A stretch of DNA of 64,000 bases, from assembly GCF_002910915.1 (NCBI RefSeq), contig NZ_NEUF01000108.1:62001-126000 (forward strand). The letters run 5' to 3'. Under the pieces are notes generated by a model. That model had not been told where the DNA came from. It did not search any database and was given only the letters and a program-made list of their open reading frames with translations. A program made the translations under genes and the position numbers. The stretch is from Streptomyces sp. SM10 (GTDB lineage: Bacteria; Actinomycetota; Actinomycetes; Streptomycetales; Streptomycetaceae). Positions 57,562-64,000 of this stretch are shown one piece after another (the stretch's first letter is position 1; each line of letters begins with the position of its first letter).

Positions 57562-58776
57562 TTACCCGTGGTGGTCCCGCGGTGCTTCGAAGCGTGTGGT
57601 GGCCAGGAGGATGCCTACGGCAACGGTGCAGGCTGCGGCCAGACCCGCGAGGGGGACGGCCCAGTGGCCGGCGAAGCCGGCGGCCAGGACGAGAAGGGCG
57701 CCCCCGGGCAGGACCAGATTCTGCGCGACGCCCTGCTTGAAGTGGCGGGCGTGCACGACCCAGGTGGCGATCATGAACAGGGCGGTGGGTACGGTGACCG
57801 CCGCCGAGGCGGCCAGGGTCGAGATGTGGGCGTGGTGGGTCGCCTCTTCCACGGCGACCTCGATCCCCGCGCCGATGGCTGCGGCCGAGCCCAGGATCAC
57901 GTAGTGGCCGTAGCCCCAGAGGAACGCGTGCCGGCGGGACGTCAGGTACTGGTGGACGGGGACGGCGAAGTAGATCCAGAAGGCGGCGAAGATGATGACC
58001 AGCCCGCCTGCCGCGATCGGCAGGAGCTCGTCCAGTGCCGTTGATTCGTCCAGGGCGGTCTGCACGGCCACGCTGGATGCCGCGATGGTCTCGCCGAGCA
58101 TGATGATGGTGAACAGACCGTAGCGTTCGGCGATGTGGTGGGGGTGCCAGGTCGTCTGATGACGGCGTTCCGCGAACGCGGGCACCGCGAGCTCTGCGAC
58201 GACCAGCAGCAGGAATCCCCACTTCCAGGCGGCGCCGGGCAGGAGGAGGAGGGCGACCCAGCCCAGCTGCACCACTGTCAGTCCGGCCGCGTAGCGCAGG
58301 GCCGCGCTGCGTGCCGCACCGGCTTCGCCGTGCGCGGCACGCAGCCACTGCAGGGTGAGCGCGACCCGAATGATCAGGTAGCCGACGACCGCGACGGTGA
58401 AGTCCGCGTCGTCGAAGGCGCGAGGGACTCCGGCGGCCAGTACGAGGACGCCGGACATCTGCACCAGCGTGGCGATCCGGTACGGCACGTCGTCGCAGTC
58501 GTAGGCGGAGGCGAACCAGGTGAAGTTCACCCATGCCCACCAGATGGCGAAGAACACGACGAGGTAGCCGGTGATCCCGTGGGCCGGGTCGCCCTCCGCG
58601 AATGCGTGCACCAGCCTGGCTCCGGCCTGTGCGACCGCGACGACGAAGCACAGGTCGAAGAGGAGCTCCAGCGGCGTTGCGCTCCGGTGCGGCTCGTCGG
58701 TGCGGCGGGCGGTCATCCGGACGAGCGGCACCACGGCCCGGCCGTGCCCCGCCCCTCTGGGACTCTCCTCGCTCAT
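57562..58776 (-). CDS. low temperature requirement protein A (LtrA) family
   Basis: ATG 58776 (AGGAGGGG about 10 bases upstream) gives 404 residues with about 10-12 helices. LtrA hallmarks: ATPLELLFDLCFVVAVAQ near the start, WWAWVNFTWFASAYDCDDVPYRI, HHIAERYGLFTIIMLGETI, and FWIYF. Named from a Listeria cold-growth gene; biochemical role unknown. It is bracketed by a 37-bp direct repeat (57518 and 59047), so it could have been moved or duplicated as a unit. Confidence 0.88.
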   Translation of the reverse strand: MSEESPRGAGHGRAVVPLVRMTARRTDEPHRSATPLELLFDLCFVVAVAQAGARLVHAFAEGDPAHGITGYLVVFFAIWWAWVNFTWFASAYDCDDVPYRIATLVQMSGVLVLAAGVPRAFDDADFTVAVVGYLIIRVALTLQWLRAAHGEAGAARSAALRYAAGLTVVQLGWVALLLLPGAAWKWGFLLLVVAELAVPAFAERRHQTTWHPHHIAERYGLFTIIMLGETIAASSVAVQTALDESTALDELLPIAAGGLVIIFAAFWIYFAVPVHQYLTSRRHAFLWGYGHYVILGSAAAIGAGIEVAVEEATHHAHISTLAASAAVTVPTALFMIATWVVHARHFKQGVAQNLVLPGGALLVLAAGFAGHWAVPLAGLAAACTVAVGILLATTRFEAPRDHHG

Positions 58777-59110
58777 CCCTGCCGTACCCCTCCTGCTCGG
58801 CGCCCCCAGGTGCCGGGCAGCTTCCGTCAGCATCACCCAGGTCATGGCGGGCCGCAGCTCGGGAGCATGGCTCGGGGTGAGCCGCCGGCTGCCCGGCACC
58901 GGAGGAGGAGGCCGGCCGGGGTGCAGAGGACGACGCCCGCCCGCCCCGGCGACAGCGCGGCCGAGGACCCGGCTCCTCCCTCCGCCGGACCTGCTGTCGG
59001 CGCTGCCTGTGCGCCCCGCTCGGTGAGGTCACCCGAGAGTCCTCGGGCGTCCCGCGATCCGGCCTCGAATCCCGTGGACCCGGGCGCCCACCAGACGTGA
59101 TGCTGGGGGC
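58777..59110. other. 334-base intergenic region without a gene
   Basis: Between ltrA (minus) and the YciI gene (plus). Its last part holds the right copy of the 37-bp repeat (59047-59083). Open frames on either strand lack start signals and family resemblance. Confidence 0.5.
59047..59083. repeat. 37-bp direct repeat, right copy flanking ltrA
   Basis: Starts GCGTCCCGCGATCCGGCCTC. Pair of the copy at 57518-57554, 1.53 kb away. Confidence 0.65.
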
Positions 59111-59659
59111 ATGGAGTTCCTCTGCTACCACCGTGACCGCCCCGGCTCCGCAGTACTGCGCGAGGAGTTGCTGGAAGACCACTGGTCCTACATGGACGGG
59201 TACGCGAAGGAGATGATCGCCCGGGGCCCGACCCTCGCCGACGACGGCGAGACGCCCACCGGCAGCGTGCACGTCCTCGACCTGCCCCATCCGGCCGCCG
59301 CCCGTGCGTTCGCCTTCGACGAGCCGAACTACCAGGCCGGCGCCTACCGGGACGTGCTGCTGCGGCGCTGGCGCAACCTGCTCGGGCGCACCATGTGGGA
59401 CTTCCCCGGCGGCGACACCGACGGCAACCGGTACCTGGTGCTCGGCCTCGGCACGGGCGATGCCGTCGACCTCGAGGTGCCGGCCGACCGGGAGGAGCTG
59501 ATCGCCTACGGGCCGCTCCTGGCCGACGACGGTGCCACCTGGCTGGGCACGGCGGTGCTGCTCCGGGCGCCGGACCCGGACACGGCACGCGCCGTCCTGA
59601 CCCCGGACCGGTACGCCGATGTCGAGGTGCACCACTGGCAGTTCGGCGGACGGAGGTGA
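59111..59659 (+). CDS. YciI-family protein with two domains
   Basis: 182 residues: a first YCII-like domain (MEFLCYHRDRPGSAVLREELLEDHWSYMDGYAKEMIARGPTLADDG ... AFAFDEPNYQAGAYRDVLLRRWRN) and a second (YLVLGLGTG ... LIAYGPLLADDGATWLGTAVLLRAPD ... VEVHHWQFGGR). The conserved His of the first (EDHWSY) and Asp of RGP-LADDG in both match the family. Function is unknown; relatives are small enzymes or binding proteins. Confidence 0.8.
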   Translation: MEFLCYHRDRPGSAVLREELLEDHWSYMDGYAKEMIARGPTLADDGETPTGSVHVLDLPHPAAARAFAFDEPNYQAGAYRDVLLRRWRNLLGRTMWDFPGGDTDGNRYLVLGLGTGDAVDLEVPADREELIAYGPLLADDGATWLGTAVLLRAPDPDTARAVLTPDRYADVEVHHWQFGGRR

Positions 59660-59699
59660 CCCGGGCCGCACGGGTGCGGGCCCGTCGACTCAACCGCGA

Positions 59700-59896
59700 G
59701 ACCCGCACTTCGGCACTCGTTCCTGCTCAACGACCCGGTCGCGTCCTTCGCGCAGGAACACGAGGAAGCTCGGCTGTGGGCGGTCCCGGTGCGCCGTGCC
59801 GGGCTTCGCGCTGGTCACCCTTGACGGTGCGTGGACGGACGCGGACACGGACGACCACTGGGATCAAGCCAACCGCTATCTCGTCCGCGCGCGGGA
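59700..59896 (+). pseudogene. remnant of a conserved Streptomyces gene (unnamed)
   Basis: HSFLLNDPVASFAQEHEEARLWAVPV in one frame and VPGFALVTLDGAWTDADTDDHWDQANRYL in the next read like one intact protein family I have seen in Streptomyces, but the frame shifts near 59795 and the sequence ends at 59.9 kb against an XRE fragment. I cannot name the family. Confidence 0.5.
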
Positions 59897-60068
59897 CGAG
59901 ATAGCCCCTCGGCGGCCGGGCTCCCCGCTCCACCATCGCCACCTGGGACTTGGAGAAACCGATCTTCGCGCCCAGTGCCTCCTGCGACAGCCCCTCGCGC
60001 TCCCGGTGGAAACGCAGCAGCGCGCCGAACATCTCCGCGTTACCACTTCCAGGTTCACCGGAGTGCAC
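59897..60068 (-). pseudogene. XRE-family regulator, N-terminal fragment
   Basis: GTG 60068 has GGGGGTGGAG upstream. The frame gives EMFGALLRFHREREGLSQEALGAKIGFSKSQVAMVERGARPPRG, a full XRE helix-turn-helix, but then passes into the antisense of the neighbouring remnant. Intact relatives have ~280 residues with a DUF5753 domain. Promoter-like octamers remain at 60062-60100. Confidence 0.7.
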
Positions 60069-60100
60069 AACTCCACCCCCTCAGTACACAAGAGTGCACA
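60062..60100. promoter_or_regulatory. three octamers AGTGCACA/AGTACACA/AGTGCACA before the XRE remnant
   Basis: Copies at 60062-60069, 60083-60090 and 60093-60100; the last two are 10 bp apart. They resemble binding sites of XRE/DUF397-type systems and may once have been used by the broken XRE gene. Confidence 0.5.
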
Positions 60101-60150
60101 GTCGGCCTGTGGCGCTGGTCACGTTACGTGTGCGCCGTCACGCTTGGCTC

Positions 60151-60576
60151 ATGGATCAGAGAAGTTCACTGGACCCGGTGCCCTGCTGGGTTCCCGCGAG
60201 CGGGCATGCGCTCCGGCGTGTCGGTGTCCACTTCGACGCCGTGCGCGTGGCCGGGCTTGTGGGTGATCAAGTGGCGTACGAGCTGATGCAGTTCACCGCC
60301 TTCCAAGCGGGCCCGATCGTGCGCTCCGCAGTCGGTGACCGGAGTACCTGCTTCCTGCTGCCGCCGCAGAGCGCCGCCGCGCGCCGGTGGCCGGCCGGGG
60401 CGCGGCTGATAGGGCGGGACCTCCGGTGCGACGCGTTCGTGGGGATTCCCGCGCTGGAGGGCCGGACCTGGCCGCTGGACTGGCGGTCGCGGCCGACCGG
60501 GGAGGTGCCGTTCGTGGAGGCGAAGCTGCTGCACGAGGTGGCGGTGGCCGTCCTGGCGGGGGTGGTTGGGCCGTGA
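60151..60576 (+). CDS. hypothetical 141-residue protein
   Basis: ATG 60151 starts MDQRSSLDPVPCWVPASGHALRRVGVHFDAVRVAGLVGDQVAYELM, followed by GPIVRSAVGDRSTCFLLPPQSAAARRWPAGARLIG and WPLDWRSRPTGEVPFVEAKLLHEVAVAVLAGVVG. It looks like the short proteins related to the N-terminal part of bifunctional primase-polymerase (prim-pol) domains that Streptomyces carry in numbers, but catalytic residues are not evident. Weak SD. Transcribed toward the HTH gene. Confidence 0.6.
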   Translation: MDQRSSLDPVPCWVPASGHALRRVGVHFDAVRVAGLVGDQVAYELMQFTAFQAGPIVRSAVGDRSTCFLLPPQSAAARRWPAGARLIGRDLRCDAFVGIPALEGRTWPLDWRSRPTGEVPFVEAKLLHEVAVAVLAGVVGP

Positions 60577-60737
60577 TCGATGTGTCCCGGCATATACGGA
60601 AAAGCACCCCGCGCCGTGCGGTACCGTAATCGCGTCATCACGTTCCGTGCACGCATGTGTGCGGGGCGGCCCCCGGAGGTGCTACCAACACCAGCCCGAG
60701 GGCCTTCACCCACGAGTGGATAACGAGGTCCACCGAG

Positions 60738-61754
60738 ATGCTTCGGCATGCTATCGCGCCCTCCCGGCGCTACACGAAGGCTTCGCACGACGTCGTCCGC
60801 CATGCGCGACTGACCAGCGACGCGAAGATTCTGCTTCTGGCCGTCCAGGGGCTCCCCGGTGAGCAGGCCGCCCAGCCGCTCAGCGACCATGCCCGGAGGC
60901 TGGGCATCACGGGGCGGGCGTACCAGAAGTCCAAGGAGGCGCTGGTCGCGCACGGTTACGTCCATGAGTGGCGCGAGCAGGGTGAGCGCGGGCGCTGGGT
61001 GACGGAGCAACTGCTGTCCAACGTGCCCCTCACCCCCGGGGAGGCGGAGGCCTTGCGCCGGGCGCGGGCCGGGGGGTCTCCGAGTGAGCCGGAACCGACG
61101 GTCGGTGAACCAGCCGGTCGGGTGGTCGGTCGTCAACTACCGGTAGACGAAGAACAAGAGAAGAGCTATCCCCACCCACCCTCCGAAGCCCGGCCGGAAG
61201 CCGAACCGGAACGCCGGCCGGAAGGGGAGCCCGGGGCCGGGCTCGGTCCGGAGGCGGAGGAGGGGGAGCGCGTCCTGCTGTCGCTGCGCCATGTGCGGCG
61301 GGAGCTGTACCTCGGCGTGAAGGAGGCCAGGGGGCTGGCGGAGCTCGCGGCCCGCTGGTTGTCGCGCGGGGTGTCGGCGGGTGAGCTGCGGCGCGTGCTC
61401 ACCAGCGAACTGCCACGCGACGGTGTGCGTTCGGCGGTCGGCTTTCTCCGCTTCAGGCTGCTGCACAAGATGCCGCCGGAGCTGCCCGCGACGGCGATCC
61501 CACAGGCCGCTCCTGCCCCACGTGCGCCGGAGCTGGTGACCTGTGCGGCCGCTCCCGAGGGTGAGGAGCACGTCTTCAGGCCGGTGTCCGACGAGACCGA
61601 GTGCCGTGACTGCCGTCGGCAGGCCGCGTGGGAGCAGTGGGAGCGGCACCGCGCCCTGGCCGACGCCGAGGCCGACTCCCTGTCGTGGCGGGAACGCTTC
61701 GCGAAACTGGGGGTGGCCGCCGACGGGGACGGGGCGGCTCATGCCGCCCCGTAA
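60738..61754 (+). CDS. helix-turn-helix domain protein of Streptomyces type
   Basis: ATG 60738 with GAGG 8 bases upstream gives 338 residues. Residues 1-110 are a winged helix as in replication-initiator-like proteins (RRYTKASHDVVRHARLTSDAKILLLAVQGLP ... LSDHARRLGITGRAYQKSKEALVAHGYVHEWREQGERGRWVTEQLLSN). A linker rich in Pro/Glu follows (PEAEPERRPEGEPGAGLGPEAEEG), then helical segments and a CxxC (ECRDCRRQAAW). These proteins are common in Streptomyces near XRE/DUF397 genes; role unknown. Its 3' end overlaps the convergent TetR gene by 16 bases. Confidence 0.7.
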   Translation: MLRHAIAPSRRYTKASHDVVRHARLTSDAKILLLAVQGLPGEQAAQPLSDHARRLGITGRAYQKSKEALVAHGYVHEWREQGERGRWVTEQLLSNVPLTPGEAEALRRARAGGSPSEPEPTVGEPAGRVVGRQLPVDEEQEKSYPHPPSEARPEAEPERRPEGEPGAGLGPEAEEGERVLLSLRHVRRELYLGVKEARGLAELAARWLSRGVSAGELRRVLTSELPRDGVRSAVGFLRFRLLHKMPPELPATAIPQAAPAPRAPELVTCAAAPEGEEHVFRPVSDETECRDCRRQAAWEQWERHRALADAEADSLSWRERFAKLGVAADGDGAAHAAP

Positions 61755-62365
61755 CGCAGCCCGTCGACGAGCAGGGCGATCATCCGCCGGGTGTGGCCGG
61801 TCTTGTCCTCCTGGGCGGACAGGGTCAGGTTGCGGGTGGCGGTCAGCAGGTCGTCCGCGCTGATGTCGGAGCGGATCTCGCCGGCCGTCGCAGCGGTCTC
61901 GATGAGCCTGGTGAGCACGGGCATCAGGTGCTGGTCGAAGTAGGCCGGCAGGCTGTCGTAGGCCGTGTCCCCCGAGTGCAGGGCGGCGCTGAGTCCACGC
62001 TTCGTGGCGAGGAAGAGCGCGAAGCGCTGGAGCCACTCGGCGAGTGCGTCGGCGGGTGCGTACTGCGCGGTGAGGGGGGCCGCGGCGTCCGCGCAGGCGT
62101 CGACCTCGTGGCGGAAGACGGCGGCGATGAGGTCCGAGCGCTGGGGGAAGTGACGGTAGAGGGTGCCCGCTCCGACCCCCGCCTTCGCGGTGATCCGGCG
62201 TACGGGCGCGTCCACCCCCTCGACGAGGAACACCTCCGCGGCTGCGGTGAGCAGGGCGTCCGTGTTGCGGCGTACGTCGGCGCGCACGCGCTTGGGGGTC
62301 CCTGCCGCTGCCGCCCCGTCCTCGGCCGTCGGGGTCCTGTCCTCGCGCACGATGCTCCCTTGCAA
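61739..62365 (-). CDS. TetR family regulator of the divergent aldo/keto reductase
   Basis: 208 residues; HTH at about 30-75 (VRRNTDALLTAAAEVFLVEG, VRRITAKAGVGAGTLYRHFPQRSDL). The C-terminal half is the helical ligand domain (DALAEWLQRFALFLATKRGL). It is divergent from an aldo/keto reductase across a region with two GGAAC palindromes, the classic layout of a TetR that represses itself and a detoxification enzyme. Confidence 0.88.
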   Translation of the reverse strand: MQGSIVREDRTPTAEDGAAAAGTPKRVRADVRRNTDALLTAAAEVFLVEGVDAPVRRITAKAGVGAGTLYRHFPQRSDLIAAVFRHEVDACADAAAPLTAQYAPADALAEWLQRFALFLATKRGLSAALHSGDTAYDSLPAYFDQHLMPVLTRLIETAATAGEIRSDISADDLLTATRNLTLSAQEDKTGHTRRMIALLVDGLRYGAA

Positions 62366-62367
62366 AG

Positions 62368-62409
62368 CGGAACAGTGTTCCGTATTGTCATTGCTGAACG
62401 TTGTTCCGT
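62368..62409. promoter_or_regulatory. two TetR-type operators in the tetR/AKR divergent promoter
   Basis: CGGAACA-G-TGTTCCG (62368-62382) is a perfect 7-bp inverted repeat; GAACGTTGTTCCG (62396-62408) is a second, partial copy. Centres are about 28 bp apart. Confidence 0.75.
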
Positions 62410-62458
62410 TTTCAGCCTAGCGCCCGCACCACGTGTGGGCCAGAGCGCGAGGAGCGTC

Positions 62459-63487
62459 ATGAAATACCGCACGCTGGGCCGGACCGGCATCAAGGTCAGC
62501 CCGTACTGCCTGGGCGCGATGATGTTCGGCGCCATGGGGAATCCCGATCACGACGAGTCCGCCCGGATCATCCACAAGGCGCTCGACGAGGGCATCAACT
62601 TCGTGGACACCGCCGACGCCTACTCGCGCGGTGAGTCCGAGGAGATCGTCGGGAAGGCACTCAAGGGCCGCCGGGACCAGGTCGTCCTGGCCACCAAGGC
62701 GCACCTGCCCATGGGGGACGACCCCAACATGCGGGGCAACTCGCGGCGTTGGCTCGTCCGTGCACTGGAGGACTCGCTGCGCCGGCTGGGCACCGACCAC
62801 GTCGACCTGTTCCAGGTCCACAGGCCCGACCCGGACACCGACGTCGAGGAGACGCTCTCCGCGCTCACCGACCTGGTGCGGGCGGGGAAGGTCCGGCACG
62901 TCGGAGCCTCCACCTTCCCCGCATCGGACATCGTCGAGGCCCAGTGGGTCTCCGAGCGGCGGGGCCTGGAGCGCTTCCGGACCGAGCAGCCGCCGTACTC
63001 GATCCTCGACCGGGGCATCGAGCGGGAGGTGCTGCCCGTCTGCGAGCGCTACGGCATGGGCGCCCTGGTCTGGAGTCCCCTGGCCGGTGGCCTGCTCACC
63101 GGCCGCTACCGCAAGGGCCGCACGGCCGACACCCACCGGGCGACGTACGGCTTCAAGCACATGAGCGACGAGCGCCGACTCGACGCCGTGGAGGAGCTCA
63201 TCACCCTCGCGCAGGACGCCAAGATGTCGCTGACGCACATGGCGACGGCCTTCGCGATCGCCCACCCGGGCGTCACCTCCGCGATCATCGGCCCGCGCAC
63301 CATGGCCCACCTCGACGACCTTCTCGCGGGTGCGGAGACCGCGCTGGACGACGAGATCCTCGACCGGATCGACGCCATCGTGCCGCCGGGCACCGACGTC
63401 GGGCGGCTCGACATGGCCTACGACCCGCCCGCCATCGGGCAGGGCCGCCTGCGCCGCCGCCTGCCCGACGAGCGCACGGCGTCCTGA
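62459..63487 (+). CDS. aldo/keto reductase
   Basis: ATG 62459 behind GAGGAG gives 342 residues. Signatures: KYRTLGRTGIKVSPYCLGAMMFG, FVDTADAYSRGESEEIVGKALKG (Asp/Tyr), VVLATKAH (Lys), LFQVHRPDPDTDVEE (His), and IIGPRTMAHLDDLLAG for NADP. It differs from the reductase at 52.5 kb in sequence. Regulated, by inference, by the divergent TetR. Confidence 0.9.
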   Translation: MKYRTLGRTGIKVSPYCLGAMMFGAMGNPDHDESARIIHKALDEGINFVDTADAYSRGESEEIVGKALKGRRDQVVLATKAHLPMGDDPNMRGNSRRWLVRALEDSLRRLGTDHVDLFQVHRPDPDTDVEETLSALTDLVRAGKVRHVGASTFPASDIVEAQWVSERRGLERFRTEQPPYSILDRGIEREVLPVCERYGMGALVWSPLAGGLLTGRYRKGRTADTHRATYGFKHMSDERRLDAVEELITLAQDAKMSLTHMATAFAIAHPGVTSAIIGPRTMAHLDDLLAGAETALDDEILDRIDAIVPPGTDVGRLDMAYDPPAIGQGRLRRRLPDERTAS

Positions 63488-63502
63488 CCCGGCGGGTGCC
63501 CG

Positions 63503-63531
63503 CCGTCGCGGTCTCAAGCGGACCGCGACGG
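63503..63531 (+). terminator. 11-bp hairpin terminator after the aldo/keto reductase
   Basis: CCGTCGCGGTC (63503-63513) and GACCGCGACGG (63521-63531) pair perfectly around a 7-base loop, 16 bases after the stop. The rest of the 63488-63717 gap holds nothing I can support. Confidence 0.8.
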
Positions 63532-63717
63532 GCCCGGGGCCGCTGGGGATCGGAGAGCACCGCGACCCTCTCGGCCATGGTGGAGCCGGCCGGTGGCGCC
63601 GCTGCGCAACGCGTACGTGAGGGCCGGGGCGAAGGCGGCTGACCGGGCCCGTGCCACGGCGGCGCGCGGGGCCGAACGGCCGGTCATACGGGCGGTGTGC
63701 CTGGCAGAATCCCCCGT

Positions 63718-64000
63718 ATGGCGGACATCATCTCGCGCGACGGCACGTGGAGCTTCGACGGGGACGCGGTACGGATCGTCCCCGGCAGCAAGGCGCACCC
63801 GGTGCGGACGGCCCTCGGCGAGTTCGCCGTGCCGCTGGAGGCGGTGGCAGGCGTCTCGTTCGAGCCGGACCGCAAGGGCGGCAGGCTGCGCCTGCGGCTG
63901 CGCACCGGGGCGTGCCCGGTCCTGCGGGCGGCGGACGGACGGCTGAAGGACGCCTCCGACCCGTATCAGCTCGTGGTCGAGAGGGACCGCACGGGCGTGG
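63718..64000 (+). CDS. DUF4429 domain protein, 3' end off the right edge
   Basis: ATG 63718 begins MADIISRDGTWSFDGDAVRIVPGSKAHPVRTALGEFAVPLEAVAGVSFEPDRKGGRLRLRLRTGACPVL, the DUF4429 β-barrel (PH-like) pattern; 94 codons visible. The intact family usually has two DUF4429 copies and a SHOCT helix. CAGAAT stands 9-14 bases before the ATG and no SD is present, so the mRNA may be leaderless. Confidence 0.8.
   Translation, partial: MADIISRDGTWSFDGDAVRIVPGSKAHPVRTALGEFAVPLEAVAGVSFEPDRKGGRLRLRLRTGACPVLRAADGRLKDASDPYQLVVERDRTGV

Overview
The window is high-GC actinobacterial chromosome, almost certainly Streptomyces. Third-position GC is very high, GTG and TTG starts are common, stop/start overlaps (ATGA, GTGA) are frequent, and typical Streptomyces families are present: futalosine menaquinone genes, an AfsR-like SARP, XRE and WhiB-era style small proteins, DUF2771, DUF3027, DUF2530, DUF4429 and LtrA. 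Both edges cut genes: an XPB-type helicase on the left (C-terminus missing) and a DUF4429 protein on the right.

Layout. Bases 1-10.15 kb are housekeeping or conserved genes: XPB helicase, a helicase-associated/WYL protein, two membrane proteins, a sugar O-acetyltransferase with a TetR regulator, an SDR, a HAD phosphatase, a decayed aspartate 4-decarboxylase, and a cold-shock gene closed by a strong terminator. Bases 10.3-35.17 kb are a biosynthetic gene cluster. From 35.08 kb the core genome resumes with mqnD-mqnB and runs through a DUF2771 lipoprotein, MFS proteins, DUF3027, a large sacsin-like ATPase, a CtpE-like P-type ATPase, an NCS2 purine permease, MarR/MFS and ThpR. From about 53.5 to 60.1 kb the sequence is rich in gene debris (proline iminopeptidase, ArsR, ABC ATPase, XRE and one unnamed remnant) between intact genes (tRNA-Trp, nadE, csoR, ltrA, YciI). 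The last part holds an HTH protein, a divergent TetR/aldo-keto reductase pair and the DUF4429 fragment.

The cluster. A DrrAB-like ABC exporter (10.3-12.0 kb) is followed by a long, tightly overlapping plus-strand series (12.1-31.2 kb). In order these are FabD-like malonyltransferase, free-standing adenylation enzyme, carrier protein 1, fold-type I aminotransferase, LanB-like protein without an elimination domain, SbnA and SbnB homologues (2,3-diaminopropionate synthesis), FabG-type ketoreductase, carrier protein 2, FabZ-type dehydratase, an N-acetyltransferase fused to a large unknown domain, a GcvT-like folate protein, a ketosynthase fused in one chain to a Cys-less chain-length-factor-like partner, a phosphopantetheinyl transferase, a free-standing condensation-domain protein and a DHA2-type exporter. 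Regulation comes from a TrmB/LuxR-type protein on the minus strand and an AfsR-like SARP at the right border. KS-CLF, KR and DH without an enoyl reductase predict a highly reducing type II PKS making a polyene chain. The remaining enzymes predict that this chain is joined to a diaminopropionate-derived unit, with a tRNA-dependent (LanB/PEARL-like) and possibly a folate one-carbon step. I could not match the whole set to a known product, and consider it the most interesting content of the window.

Main limits: everything is read by eye. Family calls rest on motifs and on remembered family features, not on searches.
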